NCBI GenBank assembly: GCA_017942165.1
Contig: JAGKSB010000002.1
Span: 124,001-188,000 of the forward strand
Direction: 5' to 3'
Length of the DNA: 64,000 nucleotides
Source: Rhinopithecimicrobium faecis
GTDB lineage: Bacteria; Bacteroidota; Bacteroidia; Sphingobacteriales; Sphingobacteriaceae
Part shown: positions 17,270-25,494 of the stretch, piece by piece
Layout: each line of letters opens with the position of its first letter
Position numbering within the stretch: position 1 is the first letter of the stretch
Notes under the pieces: generated by a model
Seen by the model: the letters and a program-made list of their open reading frames with translations, nothing else
The model's database searches: none
What the model was told of the DNA's origin: nothing
Translations under genes and position numbers: made by a program

Positions 17270-19609
17270 ATGAGAATTCCGTACTTATGGCTTTTTATAG
17301 CCCTATTTTTCCCTACACATATTTTTGCACAGTCCTTTATAAAAGGCACAATCATAGATTCAAAAAGTCAGCCTATTGCCAATGCAAGCTTAAGATTTGA
17401 GAAAACTACTCTCGGAACTTCCAGTAAGGAAACTGGAAATTTTGAGCTTCAAATTCCTGTAGGCACAAAAAGTATCCTTCAGATATCCGCCGTAGGGTTT
17501 CTTCCTCAGAAGCGTGAAATAACCATTTCCGATCTCGAGCAACCCCTTCAAATACAACTGATGGAGGATCATTTAAACTTAAATGAGGTTGTAATTTCGG
17601 CTACAAGAAATCGGGTTAACAGACGTGAGGCTCCTGTTATTGTCAATGTCCTTAGCCCAAAATTATTCGCTGCGACACAGTCTGTAGCGATGTCTGAGAC
17701 ACTCAACTACCAGCCTGGTGTGCGCATTGAGACAAACTGCCAAAATTGCGGTTTTACCCAAGTACGCTTAAATGGATTGGAAGGAGCATACTCCCAAATA
17801 TTAATTAATAGCCGCTCCATATTTTCAGCCTTAAACTCAGTCTATGGCTTAGATCAAATTCCTACTTCCATGATCGAACGTATTGAAGTCGTACGCTCAG
17901 GAGGGTCTGCCCTATTTGGTGCCAATGCGATTGCTGGAACCATCAATATTATTACCAAAGATCCTATTGAAAACGATTGGTCTATAAAGTCCACAAACTC
18001 CTTAATCGGAGGACGCGCATGGGACAATACGGTAGATTTCAATACCTCCTTAGTAAATGAGGATCTTATGTCCGGCGTAACATTCTATGGGATGAATAGA
18101 AATCGTCAGGCTTTTGATGCCAATAGGGATGGTTTTTCGGAAATCACGAAACTTCGCAATACCACATTCGGGGCTAAAGCATTCTACAAGACCTCAGAAA
18201 ACAATAAGATTACCTTTGACTTCAGCACACTGAATGAATTCCGTCGTGGTGGAGACCAACTAGAAAAAGCGCCACACTTCACGGATATCACCGAGCAGAT
18301 TGAAACAAACTCATATATCGCGGGATTGACATATGATCATTATTTCAAAGACTTTAACAGCAAACTATCCCTATACTCCTCTGTACAGAAATCTAATAGA
18401 AATAGCTATTATGGTGGCTTAGGGGGGGAGCGCACAGCGCTAGACTCTGTAACGGCAGCCAATGCATATGGTACTACAAGTGACTTTTCCAGCTCCTCAG
18501 GGGTGCAGTACACGCATAATTTCGAGCGCGATGTCTTAACCGTAGGAGCAGAATTTACAAGCAACAACACGGCAGATAAAATTCCAGGGTATGAGCGCCT
18601 GATTGATCAAAAAACAAAAAATATCGGCTCCTATGCGCAGTATGAATGGAAGCCTACAGATGCTTTAAAAACGTTAATTGGTGCGAGATACGACTATTCC
18701 ATCATTGATGGAACATATAACTTGGGCTTAATCAAAAGAAACTCCAAATTAAGTTTTGGCACCTTCTCACCGAGATTAACAGTGTTATATGATATTATCG
18801 AGAATCTTCAATTTCGTGGAGGCTATGCGCGAGGATTTCGTGCTCCCCAAGCGTTTAATGAAGACATGCATGTTTCCTCCATCGGAGGGCAACAAGTATT
18901 TGTATTAATGGGTGAAAACCTGAAAACAGAATACTCCAATGCCTATACCGGTTCCTTCAACTACAGTAAGAGCTTTGGCAATGTGCAGACAAGCTTCTTA
19001 GTCGAAGGGTTTTACACACAACTCCAAAATCCATTTACCACAGTTCTATCTTCCGACGAAGATGGCCTGCTAATTCAGGAGATGCAGAATGGTGAAAATG
19101 GTAAAGTTTATGGAACGAATGTTGAAATAAACATTGCTCCCTCAGATAAGTGGACTTTCCAAGCGGGAGGAACAATTCAACGCTCCCGCTATAAATCGCC
19201 ACAGCTTATCTTTGAAACAGAGGACCCTGCAGCAACAGTAAGCTCTAAGCAGATGCTTCGTTCGCCCAATACCTACGGCTTCTTAACGGCCAACTGGAAG
19301 CCTACCTCAAAATTAGCTGCTGACTTAACCAGCGTATATACGGGTAGCATGCTCGCGCCACATATCTTTAAAGGAGAACGTATGGAGCTCAAGAATACAC
19401 CACAATTTTTGGAGGTTAATCTACGCTTAGGCTACACCTTTAGCCTAAGAAAAGAATATAGCTTAGAGCTTTCTGGTGGAGTACAGAATATTTTCAATGC
19501 CTATCAGAAGGATTTTGACCGTGGACCGTTACGTGATTCAGACTATATCTATGGGCCATCACGTCCTCGAACATACACCTTAAGCGTAAAAATTGGACAT
19601 TTTCACTAA
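17270..19609 (+). CDS. TonB-dependent outer-membrane receptor with Cys-x-x-Cys plug motif
   Basis: A 779-residue outer-membrane receptor of the CirA/BtuB type, shorter than SusC and with no SusD partner. The signal peptide ends near residue 20 (THIFA). A carboxypeptidase-like domain follows (KGTIIDSKSQPIANAS), then the TonB-box region (NEVVISATR, 105-113) and the plug, with NCQNCGF (C157 and C160), RLNGLEG and RSGGSALFGANAIAGTINI. The barrel runs to the end. AGAAAAG lies just before the ATG. The paired Cys and the His-rich upstream protein suggest a metal or metal-complex ligand; this is inferred. The stop overlaps the ATG of the thioredoxin-like gene by one base. Confidence 0.9.
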   Translation: MRIPYLWLFIALFFPTHIFAQSFIKGTIIDSKSQPIANASLRFEKTTLGTSSKETGNFELQIPVGTKSILQISAVGFLPQKREITISDLEQPLQIQLMEDHLNLNEVVISATRNRVNRREAPVIVNVLSPKLFAATQSVAMSETLNYQPGVRIETNCQNCGFTQVRLNGLEGAYSQILINSRSIFSALNSVYGLDQIPTSMIERIEVVRSGGSALFGANAIAGTINIITKDPIENDWSIKSTNSLIGGRAWDNTVDFNTSLVNEDLMSGVTFYGMNRNRQAFDANRDGFSEITKLRNTTFGAKAFYKTSENNKITFDFSTLNEFRRGGDQLEKAPHFTDITEQIETNSYIAGLTYDHYFKDFNSKLSLYSSVQKSNRNSYYGGLGGERTALDSVTAANAYGTTSDFSSSSGVQYTHNFERDVLTVGAEFTSNNTADKIPGYERLIDQKTKNIGSYAQYEWKPTDALKTLIGARYDYSIIDGTYNLGLIKRNSKLSFGTFSPRLTVLYDIIENLQFRGGYARGFRAPQAFNEDMHVSSIGGQQVFVLMGENLKTEYSNAYTGSFNYSKSFGNVQTSFLVEGFYTQLQNPFTTVLSSDEDGLLIQEMQNGENGKVYGTNVEINIAPSDKWTFQAGGTIQRSRYKSPQLIFETEDPAATVSSKQMLRSPNTYGFLTANWKPTSKLAADLTSVYTGSMLAPHIFKGERMELKNTPQFLEVNLRLGYTFSLRKEYSLELSGGVQNIFNAYQKDFDRGPLRDSDYIYGPSRPRTYTLSVKIGHFH

Positions 19610-20103
19610 TGAAAAAATTTTTATTAATCGGTTTTTTAATCCTCTTGCGCCTGTCAGTTCAGGCGCAAGAGATTAATTGGCTAAGTTTTCCCGCACTCGC
19701 AGACTCCTTAGCTAGTAATCCTAAGCCAATTTTAATATTTTTCCATACCGACTGGTGTGGCTACTGCCGAAAGATGGAGAAGGAGGTTTTCACAAAACCA
19801 GCAATTATAGCCTCAATAAATGCAAACTACTATGCTGTTAAATTTGACGGCGAGTCAAAGGAATCTTTTGTATTCGATGGGCAGCTCCTAAAAAACCCCT
19901 ACCCTAAACGTAAGAATTCATTGCATGAAATAACGCTTCTGCTCGCTCGCAGAGGAAATACTTCGGCAGCACAGAAGCCTATAGTAACCTTTCCTACGAC
20001 GCTAATCTTTAATAGTGAATTTATTTTACAAGAAAAGAGCTACAACTATCTTTCTGAAAAACAACTACATAAACTCCTAAGCCGTCCCTCAAAAGTGGAT
20101 TAA
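19609..20103 (+). CDS. Exported thioredoxin-fold protein
   Basis: A 164-residue protein with a Sec signal (ending near Ala19/Gln20). The thioredoxin fold starts with LIFFHTDWCGYC; the redox pair is C50 and C53. FPTTLIF downstream supplies the cis-Pro segment. It resembles the DUF255/thioredoxin_7 type of periplasmic disulphide proteins. The ATG overlaps the TonB-receptor stop by 1 bp (TAATG), implying translational coupling. Its likely role is keeping Cys residues of its partners, possibly the receptor's CxxC plug, reduced; this is inference. Confidence 0.85.
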   Translation: MKKFLLIGFLILLRLSVQAQEINWLSFPALADSLASNPKPILIFFHTDWCGYCRKMEKEVFTKPAIIASINANYYAVKFDGESKESFVFDGQLLKNPYPKRKNSLHEITLLLARRGNTSAAQKPIVTFPTTLIFNSEFILQEKSYNYLSEKQLHKLLSRPSKVD

Positions 20104-20136
20104 TATTTTTTTTATCAATTCCCCTGTAGCAAATAG

Positions 20137-20144
20137 TAAATTTG
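20137..20144 (+). promoter_or_regulatory. Putative -7 element before the FKBP pair
   Basis: TAAATTTG matches TAnnTTTG exactly, 39 nt upstream of the first FKBP-type gene. No TTG at the -33 position was found. Confidence 0.4.
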
Positions 20145-20182
20145 AACGTTTGAAGATATATAACATTTAAATTAACCAACAT

Positions 20183-20797
20183 ATGAAAAAGATCTACACG
20201 TTATTTTTACTTGGAGCTTTAGCATGTAGCAGCTTTTTAGCCTGCAGCAAATCAGATGATTACGACAAATACCTGGAATTACAAGAGCTAGAGAAACAAC
20301 GTATTGAAGCACAAATAGCGCTCCAAAAGCCTATTTTAGAAAAATATGCAGCCGAGAATTTTAACAATGCTAAATTAGATTCTGCAACGGGAATATGGTA
20401 TGAAGTATTAGCCCCAGGAAACAGTGAGAGCTACAGCTACAGTTACAATAGCGTAGAAGGCATTCTTTTTCCAAACATCAAAGTTGCTTTTAAAGGGCAG
20501 TTAATCGATGGTACGACCTTCGAAGAGTCTACGGCAGGAAGTTTTAAAATATTTGGCTTAAAATCCCGTATCTTAGCGTGGAAGCATGCCTTTTTCCCAC
20601 AAAAAATCGGTGAGTTAAAAATTGGTGGCCTAACGGAACAAGGGTTAAAAAAAGGATCCAAGATTCGCTTTATCACATATTCAGTACTAGGCTATGATAA
20701 CGCGACAACAGTGGATAAAGTACCCGCTAATTCTCCGTTAGTCTATACGATAGAAGTGTTGGAAATCACAAATGACCAAATAAATGTTACCCAATAG
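20183..20797 (+). CDS. FKBP-type peptidyl-prolyl isomerase-like lipoprotein, copy 1
   Basis: A 204-residue lipoprotein; the lipobox is FLAC with Cys 21. A charged helix (about 25-60, DKYLELQELEKQRIEAQ) precedes an FKBP-type domain. Recognisable FKBP segments are VAFKGQLIDGTTFEES, ILAWKHAF, KIGELKIGGLTEQGLKKGSKIRF and VPANSPLVYTIEVLEI, matching the order of the family core. Several active-site aromatic residues differ from classic FKBP12, so isomerase activity is uncertain. It is followed 46 bp later by a paralogue of the same length and layout. Both are likely envelope folding factors or simply substrate-binding FKBP domains. Confidence 0.8.
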   Translation: MKKIYTLFLLGALACSSFLACSKSDDYDKYLELQELEKQRIEAQIALQKPILEKYAAENFNNAKLDSATGIWYEVLAPGNSESYSYSYNSVEGILFPNIKVAFKGQLIDGTTFEESTAGSFKIFGLKSRILAWKHAFFPQKIGELKIGGLTEQGLKKGSKIRFITYSVLGYDNATTVDKVPANSPLVYTIEVLEITNDQINVTQ

Positions 20798-20843
20798 GAA
20801 CCTTACAATTACTATACTTAAAAAAATACATACCTATATAAAA

Positions 20844-21452
20844 ATGAAAAACTATTTAAAACCACTTATTGTTGCATTAATTGCAGTAACTACATTCTCC
20901 GCATGTTCAAAAAATGATGATTACGCAAAGTATGTGGAGCAGCAAAAACTTGAAGAAATTCGTAAGAAAGAGCAATTAGCTTTGCAGAAACCTTTATTAG
21001 CAGCCTATGCAGCTAAAAATTTTGAAAATGCCGTTTATGATACTACGTACGGTATCTGGTATGAGGTATTAGCTCCAGGTGATAATGAATCCTATAAATA
21101 CGAATACAGTGGTTCAGGAATTAAATTTCCTTATATAAGAATTAGCTATAAGGGAGAATTATTAAATGGTACTGAGTTTGACGCTACCCCTGTAGATATC
21201 TCCCGTGTATTCCAGTTAGGTGATTTAATACCAGCATGGCAGATTGCATTTTTACCTTTAAAAATTGGAGAAAACTCCATCGGTGGGTTAACAGCGAACG
21301 GCTTGAAAAAAGGCTCAAAAATTCGTTTTGCAACACCATCAATTTGGGCTTATGACCAGAGTGTAAGCGCAAAAATTCCAGCAAATTCACCATTAGTATT
21401 TACGATTGAAGTCGTTGACATCTCCAACAACACCATTAGTATTACCCAATAG
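20844..21452 (+). CDS. FKBP-type peptidyl-prolyl isomerase-like lipoprotein, copy 2
   Basis: A 202-residue lipoprotein. ATG 20844 is chosen because it begins MKNYLKPLIVALIAVTTFSAC, a type II signal with lipidated Cys 21; an upstream in-frame ATG at 20784 overlaps copy 1 and lacks a signal. The layout matches copy 1: charged helix (KYVEQQKLEEIRKKEQ), then an FKBP domain (ISYKGELLNGTEFDAT, LIPAWQIAFLPLKIGENSIGG, IPANSPLVFTIEVVDI). It retains FD in the GTEFD loop, closer to canonical FKBPs than copy 1. The two arose by tandem duplication and diverged. A strong terminator follows. Confidence 0.82.
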   Translation: MKNYLKPLIVALIAVTTFSACSKNDDYAKYVEQQKLEEIRKKEQLALQKPLLAAYAAKNFENAVYDTTYGIWYEVLAPGDNESYKYEYSGSGIKFPYIRISYKGELLNGTEFDATPVDISRVFQLGDLIPAWQIAFLPLKIGENSIGGLTANGLKKGSKIRFATPSIWAYDQSVSAKIPANSPLVFTIEVVDISNNTISITQ

Positions 21453-21518
21453 TTTGCACCCTCAATAAGCTTATAACAAGATAAGCTAAACAACTATATT
21501 TTAAAACATTACTAGAAG

Positions 21519-21547
21519 AGCCCGAAATATTTTCGGGCTTTTTTTGT
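21519..21547 (+). terminator. Terminator after the FKBP pair
   Basis: A 9-bp stem (AGCCCGAAA at 21519-21527 with 21531-21539) has a 3-nt loop and a T7 tail. Confidence 0.92.
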
Positions 21548-21677
21548 TTTTATAACTGAAAGAAAAAATAAATTTCCCCCAAGACTGCCACTGCAATTTA
21601 AGGGAATAGACAATTTCAATTATTCTGCGTAAAATAAAAGATATAGCGTAATTTTACGGAAATCATATTCCACGAAC

Positions 21678-23303
21678 ATGAAAATAGCTTTAGCACAACT
21701 GAATTATCATATCGGTAATTTTGAAGCCAACACAGCCAAAATTTTAAAAAGCATTGCTGATGCTAAAAAAGACCAAGCAGATCTGATTGTTTTCGCAGAA
21801 TTAGCAATCGGCGGCTATCCGGCGAAAGATCTTCTGCGGTCCACCGTATTTTTGGACTCCTGTGAGCAGGCAATAGACACCATTGCTGAAGCCTGCACAG
21901 ATATTGCCTGCATCATAGGTGCTCCCATTCGCAATACCAGCCAGAAGGGAAAATCGCTCTTTAATGCCGCATTATTTATTGAGAATGGGGCTGTAACGCA
22001 TATCGCTAAAAAAGGCCTCCTTCCAGACTATGACGTGTTTGATGAATACCGCTACTTTGAACCAGCCATAGACTTCTCCTGCTTGACTTTTAAAGGCATT
22101 AAGATTGCCCTCACCATCTGTGAAGATTTATGGAATATGGAGAATATAAATTCATATGTCATCAATCCCATAGATATGCTTGCGGAGGAAAACCCCTCCC
22201 TCATTATTAATATTGCGGCCTCTCCTTTCTCCTATACACATTTTGAGGAGCGTAAAAAGATCTTAATTAAACAAGCTCAAACTTACAAGCTTCCCTTACT
22301 TTATGTCAATCAGGTAGGCGCTCATACAGACATTATTTTTGACGGACGCTCCTTAGTTTTCAATGAACAGGGGGAGCAACTGTTGGAATTGGCGGCTTTT
22401 CAAGAAGACCTTCAATATTATGAAGTCGGTGATTCTGTGGCTGCTACGCCAGTAGATTTCTCAGAAATAGCTTTAATCCATCAGGCATTAGTTTTAGGCT
22501 TACGTGATTATTTCAGTAAATCTGGGTTTAAGAAAGCTGTCTTAGGCCTATCTGGAGGCTTAGACTCGGCTATTGTCGCAGCTTTAGCATGTGAAGCTTT
22601 AGGAGCGGAAAATGTTTTCGCCGTCCTAATGCCTTCCATCTACTCTTCTGACCACTCCATCAAAGATGCCTTAGATTTAGTGAAAAATACAGGCTGCAAG
22701 CATCAAATAATCCCTATAAAAGATGTAGCCAATGCCTTTGAGCATATCCTTGCGCCAACTTTCCAAGGTTTAGCCGCCGATACAACAGAGGAAAATATTC
22801 AAGCGCGCACACGTGGCACCCTCTTGATGGCTATCTCCAATAAAATGGGCTACATCCTATTAAACACTTCGAATAAGTCCGAAGCTGCCGTAGGATATGG
22901 AACCTTATATGGAGATATGGCAGGCGCTATTTCTGTGATTGGCGATGTATATAAGACGCAAGCTTTTGCCTTAGCACGCTACATCAACCGCGAGCGTGAG
23001 ATTATCCCTGTAAATACCATCGTCAAGCCACCCTCCGCGGAGTTACGTCCTGATCAAAAGGATTCCGACTCACTCCCTGAGTATGAGGTGTTAGACGCCT
23101 TATTACATGGATTTATAGAAAATGAAAAATCAGGTTCTGAACTTGTAGCGCTAGGCTATAATCCTGCGTTAGTACAAAGAATTGCTCGGTTGGTAAACAA
23201 TGCGGAATTTAAACGCTTCCAATGTCCACCGATTTTACGTGTCAGCCCAAAGGCATTTGGTGCAGGACGTACAATTCCTTTAGTAGCAAAATATCCTTTT
23301 TAA
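21678..23303 (+). CDS. nadE: Glutamine-dependent NAD+ synthetase
   Basis: NadE amidates deamido-NAD+ to NAD+, the last step of NAD biosynthesis. The 541-residue protein fuses a nitrilase-type glutaminase domain (catalytic triad E41, K112, C148 in LTICEDLW) to the ammonia-using NAD synthase domain (P-loop SGGLDS at 292-297; NKSEAAVGYGTLYGD; KPPSAELRPDQKDSDSLPEYEVLD). Both halves are intact, so glutamine can serve as nitrogen donor. The gene is flanked by a terminator upstream and a small lipoprotein gene 69 bp downstream. Confidence 0.97.
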   Translation: MKIALAQLNYHIGNFEANTAKILKSIADAKKDQADLIVFAELAIGGYPAKDLLRSTVFLDSCEQAIDTIAEACTDIACIIGAPIRNTSQKGKSLFNAALFIENGAVTHIAKKGLLPDYDVFDEYRYFEPAIDFSCLTFKGIKIALTICEDLWNMENINSYVINPIDMLAEENPSLIINIAASPFSYTHFEERKKILIKQAQTYKLPLLYVNQVGAHTDIIFDGRSLVFNEQGEQLLELAAFQEDLQYYEVGDSVAATPVDFSEIALIHQALVLGLRDYFSKSGFKKAVLGLSGGLDSAIVAALACEALGAENVFAVLMPSIYSSDHSIKDALDLVKNTGCKHQIIPIKDVANAFEHILAPTFQGLAADTTEENIQARTRGTLLMAISNKMGYILLNTSNKSEAAVGYGTLYGDMAGAISVIGDVYKTQAFALARYINREREIIPVNTIVKPPSAELRPDQKDSDSLPEYEVLDALLHGFIENEKSGSELVALGYNPALVQRIARLVNNAEFKRFQCPPILRVSPKAFGAGRTIPLVAKYPF

Positions 23304-23372
23304 TTTTTTTTAGGAAAGCTATTAAACTAATTAATATATTAACAGTCTAATATGTAATAAATTATCAATACT

Positions 23373-23954
23373 ATGAAAAAGATACTCTTCTTCTTTTTGA
23401 TTGGAATCTTCGTTGCTTCTTGTTCTTCACAGCAGTATAATACAACTAGGGTGCAGAAATTAGATTTCAGTCAATTCAAAACTTATGGTTGGTTACCTCC
23501 TGTAGACTCTTTATCAAAATCATATTTTGATAATAATATCGCTCAGACAAATATTATGGAATCTGCGAACCAGGAGTTAGCAGGTAGAAATTTACAATAC
23601 AGCAAAGATAATCCAGATATTTTATTCCGTTATATTGCTATTGTAAATAATAAATCACGCTTAATCTATGGCAACTATGGCTGGGGTGGTGGCTACTGGG
23701 GTGGTCTTCGAGGATTTTATAACCCATGGTACGGTGGCTGGGGAGGCTGGGGCGGAGGCTACAGTAACCCTATAGGACGTGAGCGCTTCCGTTATGGTCA
23801 TATTATTATTGAAGCTATCGACCGTAAGAGCAACAAAGTCGTTTGGCAAGCAAGGGGATCCGCAGAGATTAAAAATCCGGAGAAGTCAATCAATAAATTG
23901 CCCACTGTGGTAAAGAAAATTATTGCACAATACCCTATTCAGGCTAAGAAATAA
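23373..23954 (+). CDS. DUF4136-type lipoprotein with Gly/Trp/Tyr-rich insert
   Basis: A 193-residue lipoprotein (VASC lipobox, Cys 17). The start of the mature part, KLDFSQFKTYGWLPP, and the middle, DILFRYIAIVNN, fit DUF4136, a family of envelope lipoproteins of unknown function. Residues about 100-135 form a low-complexity stretch rich in Gly, Trp and Tyr (repeats of WGGG and YGGW). The C-terminal part (IIIEAIDRKSNKVVWQARGSAE) is the conserved end of the domain. Function is not known. A bidirectional terminator separates it from the convergent GntR gene. Confidence 0.8.
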   Translation: MKKILFFFLIGIFVASCSSQQYNTTRVQKLDFSQFKTYGWLPPVDSLSKSYFDNNIAQTNIMESANQELAGRNLQYSKDNPDILFRYIAIVNNKSRLIYGNYGWGGGYWGGLRGFYNPWYGGWGGWGGGYSNPIGRERFRYGHIIIEAIDRKSNKVVWQARGSAEIKNPEKSINKLPTVVKKIIAQYPIQAKK

Positions 23955-23960
23955 TCATAA

Positions 23961-23998
23961 AAAAAAGGAGTCCGGTAAGTATATCGGACTCCTTTTTT
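23961..23998. terminator. Bidirectional terminator
   Basis: A 14-bp perfect stem (23961-23974 with 23985-23998, core GGAGTCCG) is flanked by an A run on the left and a T8 run on the right. It can therefore serve the rightward lipoprotein gene and the leftward GntR gene. Confidence 0.93.
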
Positions 23999-24043
23999 TT
24001 ATGATTATTAACTATCATATTTCCTTAATAGAATTATTAGAGG

Positions 24044-25075
24044 CTATAAGGAAGCTCGTAATTGCAAATAAAATGGAACTTCTTTATGTACTCTCTTTTT
24101 ACTTAAGATAAGATTTGCTGCAGTAATACCCATCCCCTTAAAATCGGTAGATATTGTTGTAATACCATTTAAGATATATTTCTTAAATGGCGTTTCATTA
24201 TAAGATATTAAGCCTACATCTTGACCTAGTGAATGTGTACTCGCACATATTAACTTTAAAAATATAGCCAACTCATCATCACTTAATGTTATATAGACAT
24301 CTCCCTTCTTTAATGTTAAGTTTGCCAACGACGGCACTAATACATGCTTAAAATTATATTTCTGACAGAATTTATAATATCCTTTAATGATTGATTTCGG
24401 GTAGTAGCTATTATCTGGAAATACGAGTTTAATCGTTTTATATTTTTTCAATGCCGGTAGTGCCTGTTCTAAAGCATCAAATATGTCTTTTTCAAAGTTT
24501 TCGTAAACGGCTGCAAATTCTCCTTGAATATCTTTTAAAAGACTTCCTAGAAGTACTAACTTTTCTTTTGGAAGTTCATTAATAATTTTAGAAGCTTCCT
24601 CATTTTCCCTAATAAAATGAGGTGATATAACGATATACTGATATGATTTTGAAAGTCCATCTAAAGATTTCTTAAAATATTTTAAGTCATTATTATAAAC
24701 ATAAAGATCAATAATAGTATCACTACCTAACGTATTTGCAAAAGCATCGTAAATCGCTTTTTTATGAGAACTTAATTTATTTAAGAATAGGGCTATTTTT
24801 AATCCATTAATTTCTTCATTAACGCATATATAATATCCCTTTCCCGGTACTGACTTTATACATTCAAGTTTTTTCAAATACTTATATCCCTTTTCAACGG
24901 TGTCTCTAGAGATATCCAAATTATAACTCAGCTCATTAATGGAAGGAAGTGCGTCGTTAATTTTTATTTCTCCATTAGTTACGGCATCGATGATAGCATG
25001 AGCGAGCTGCAGATATTTAGGCTTTACCGAAGATTCTTTTATATGAATAAAATCATAAGATATAGTAGCGCTCAT
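24044..25075 (-). CDS. GntR-type regulator with LacI-like sensor domain, putative rhamnose regulator
   Basis: A 343-residue regulator. Residues about 20-85 form a GntR winged helix-turn-helix (YLQLAHAIIDAVTNGEI; LPSINELSYNLDISRDTVEKGYKYL; VPGKGYYI). Residues about 92-343 resemble the periplasmic-binding-protein sensor of LacI/GalR regulators (DVGLISYNETPF; GITTISTDFKGMGITAANLI). GntR-LacI hybrids of this kind control sugar catabolism in Bacteroidota. Its place at the downstream end of the rhamnose locus, same strand, 95 bp after rhaM, suggests that it senses rhamnose or a rhamnose metabolite; this is inferred from context only. A 13-bp palindrome lies 44-56 bp upstream of its start. Confidence 0.85.
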   Translation of the reverse strand: MSATISYDFIHIKESSVKPKYLQLAHAIIDAVTNGEIKINDALPSINELSYNLDISRDTVEKGYKYLKKLECIKSVPGKGYYICVNEEINGLKIALFLNKLSSHKKAIYDAFANTLGSDTIIDLYVYNNDLKYFKKSLDGLSKSYQYIVISPHFIRENEEASKIINELPKEKLVLLGSLLKDIQGEFAAVYENFEKDIFDALEQALPALKKYKTIKLVFPDNSYYPKSIIKGYYKFCQKYNFKHVLVPSLANLTLKKGDVYITLSDDELAIFLKLICASTHSLGQDVGLISYNETPFKKYILNGITTISTDFKGMGITAANLILSKKRVHKEVPFYLQLRASL

Positions 25076-25118
25076 AATACAGATAGAATAGATGGTTAAT
25101 AATTCGTATAGATTTACC

Positions 25119-25131
25119 TACCTAAGGTAGC
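25119..25131 (-). promoter_or_regulatory. 13-bp palindrome upstream of the GntR gene, candidate operator
   Basis: CTACCT-A-AGGTAG is a perfect inverted repeat with one central base, in the 95-bp gap between rhaM and gntR. It is a candidate site for autoregulation by the GntR protein. Confidence 0.4.
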
Positions 25132-25150
25132 CCAAATGATTTTATTTAAA

Positions 25151-25184
25151 AAATTATTCCATGTAAAAAATTATTCCATGTAAA
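25151..25184. repeat. 17-bp direct repeat at the rhaM stop codon
   Basis: AAATTATTCCATGTAAA occurs twice without a gap (25151-25167 and 25168-25184). The second copy contains the last codons and stop of rhaM and the first is a duplicate just beyond the stop. It looks like slippage duplication. Confidence 0.85.
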
Positions 25185-25488
25185 AAATTTTTGATAAGGG
25201 CACAGTGATAGGAGAATTATCAGGATTACAAAGCATGATATCTGCCATATATGCCCACCACTGTTGCACTATTTTTTGTAGTGCTAACTCTTGAGAGCCG
25301 ACACGATCAACTTCTTGGTATGCAAATAATGTTTCACCATCATCATCAAGAAAAATAGAATAATTGCTAATTCCATGATAAGATAATAGGCTTTTTAATG
25401 CGGGCCATATTTCTGCATGTCTCCGAAAATATTCTTCCGCATTTCCTTTTTTCAAAAACATCTTAAAAGCTATTTTTTTCTTTTTCAT
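25171..25488 (-). CDS. rhaM: L-rhamnose mutarotase
   Basis: RhaM interconverts alpha- and beta-L-rhamnopyranose, which speeds entry into rhamnose isomerase. The 105-residue protein matches COG3254: KMFLKKGNAEEYFRRHAEIWP with Tyr 20 and His 24 in the positions of the E. coli catalytic Tyr18/His22, and VQQWWAYMADIM with the Trp pair 77-78 in the sugar site. The conserved end NPDNSPITVPLSKIF is intact. It lies 6 bp after the GH78 gene in the same operon, linking extracellular rhamnosidases to intracellular catabolism. Confidence 0.95.
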   Translation of the reverse strand: MKKKKIAFKMFLKKGNAEEYFRRHAEIWPALKSLLSYHGISNYSIFLDDDGETLFAYQEVDRVGSQELALQKIVQQWWAYMADIMLCNPDNSPITVPLSKIFYME

Positions 25489-25494
25489 AGCTTG

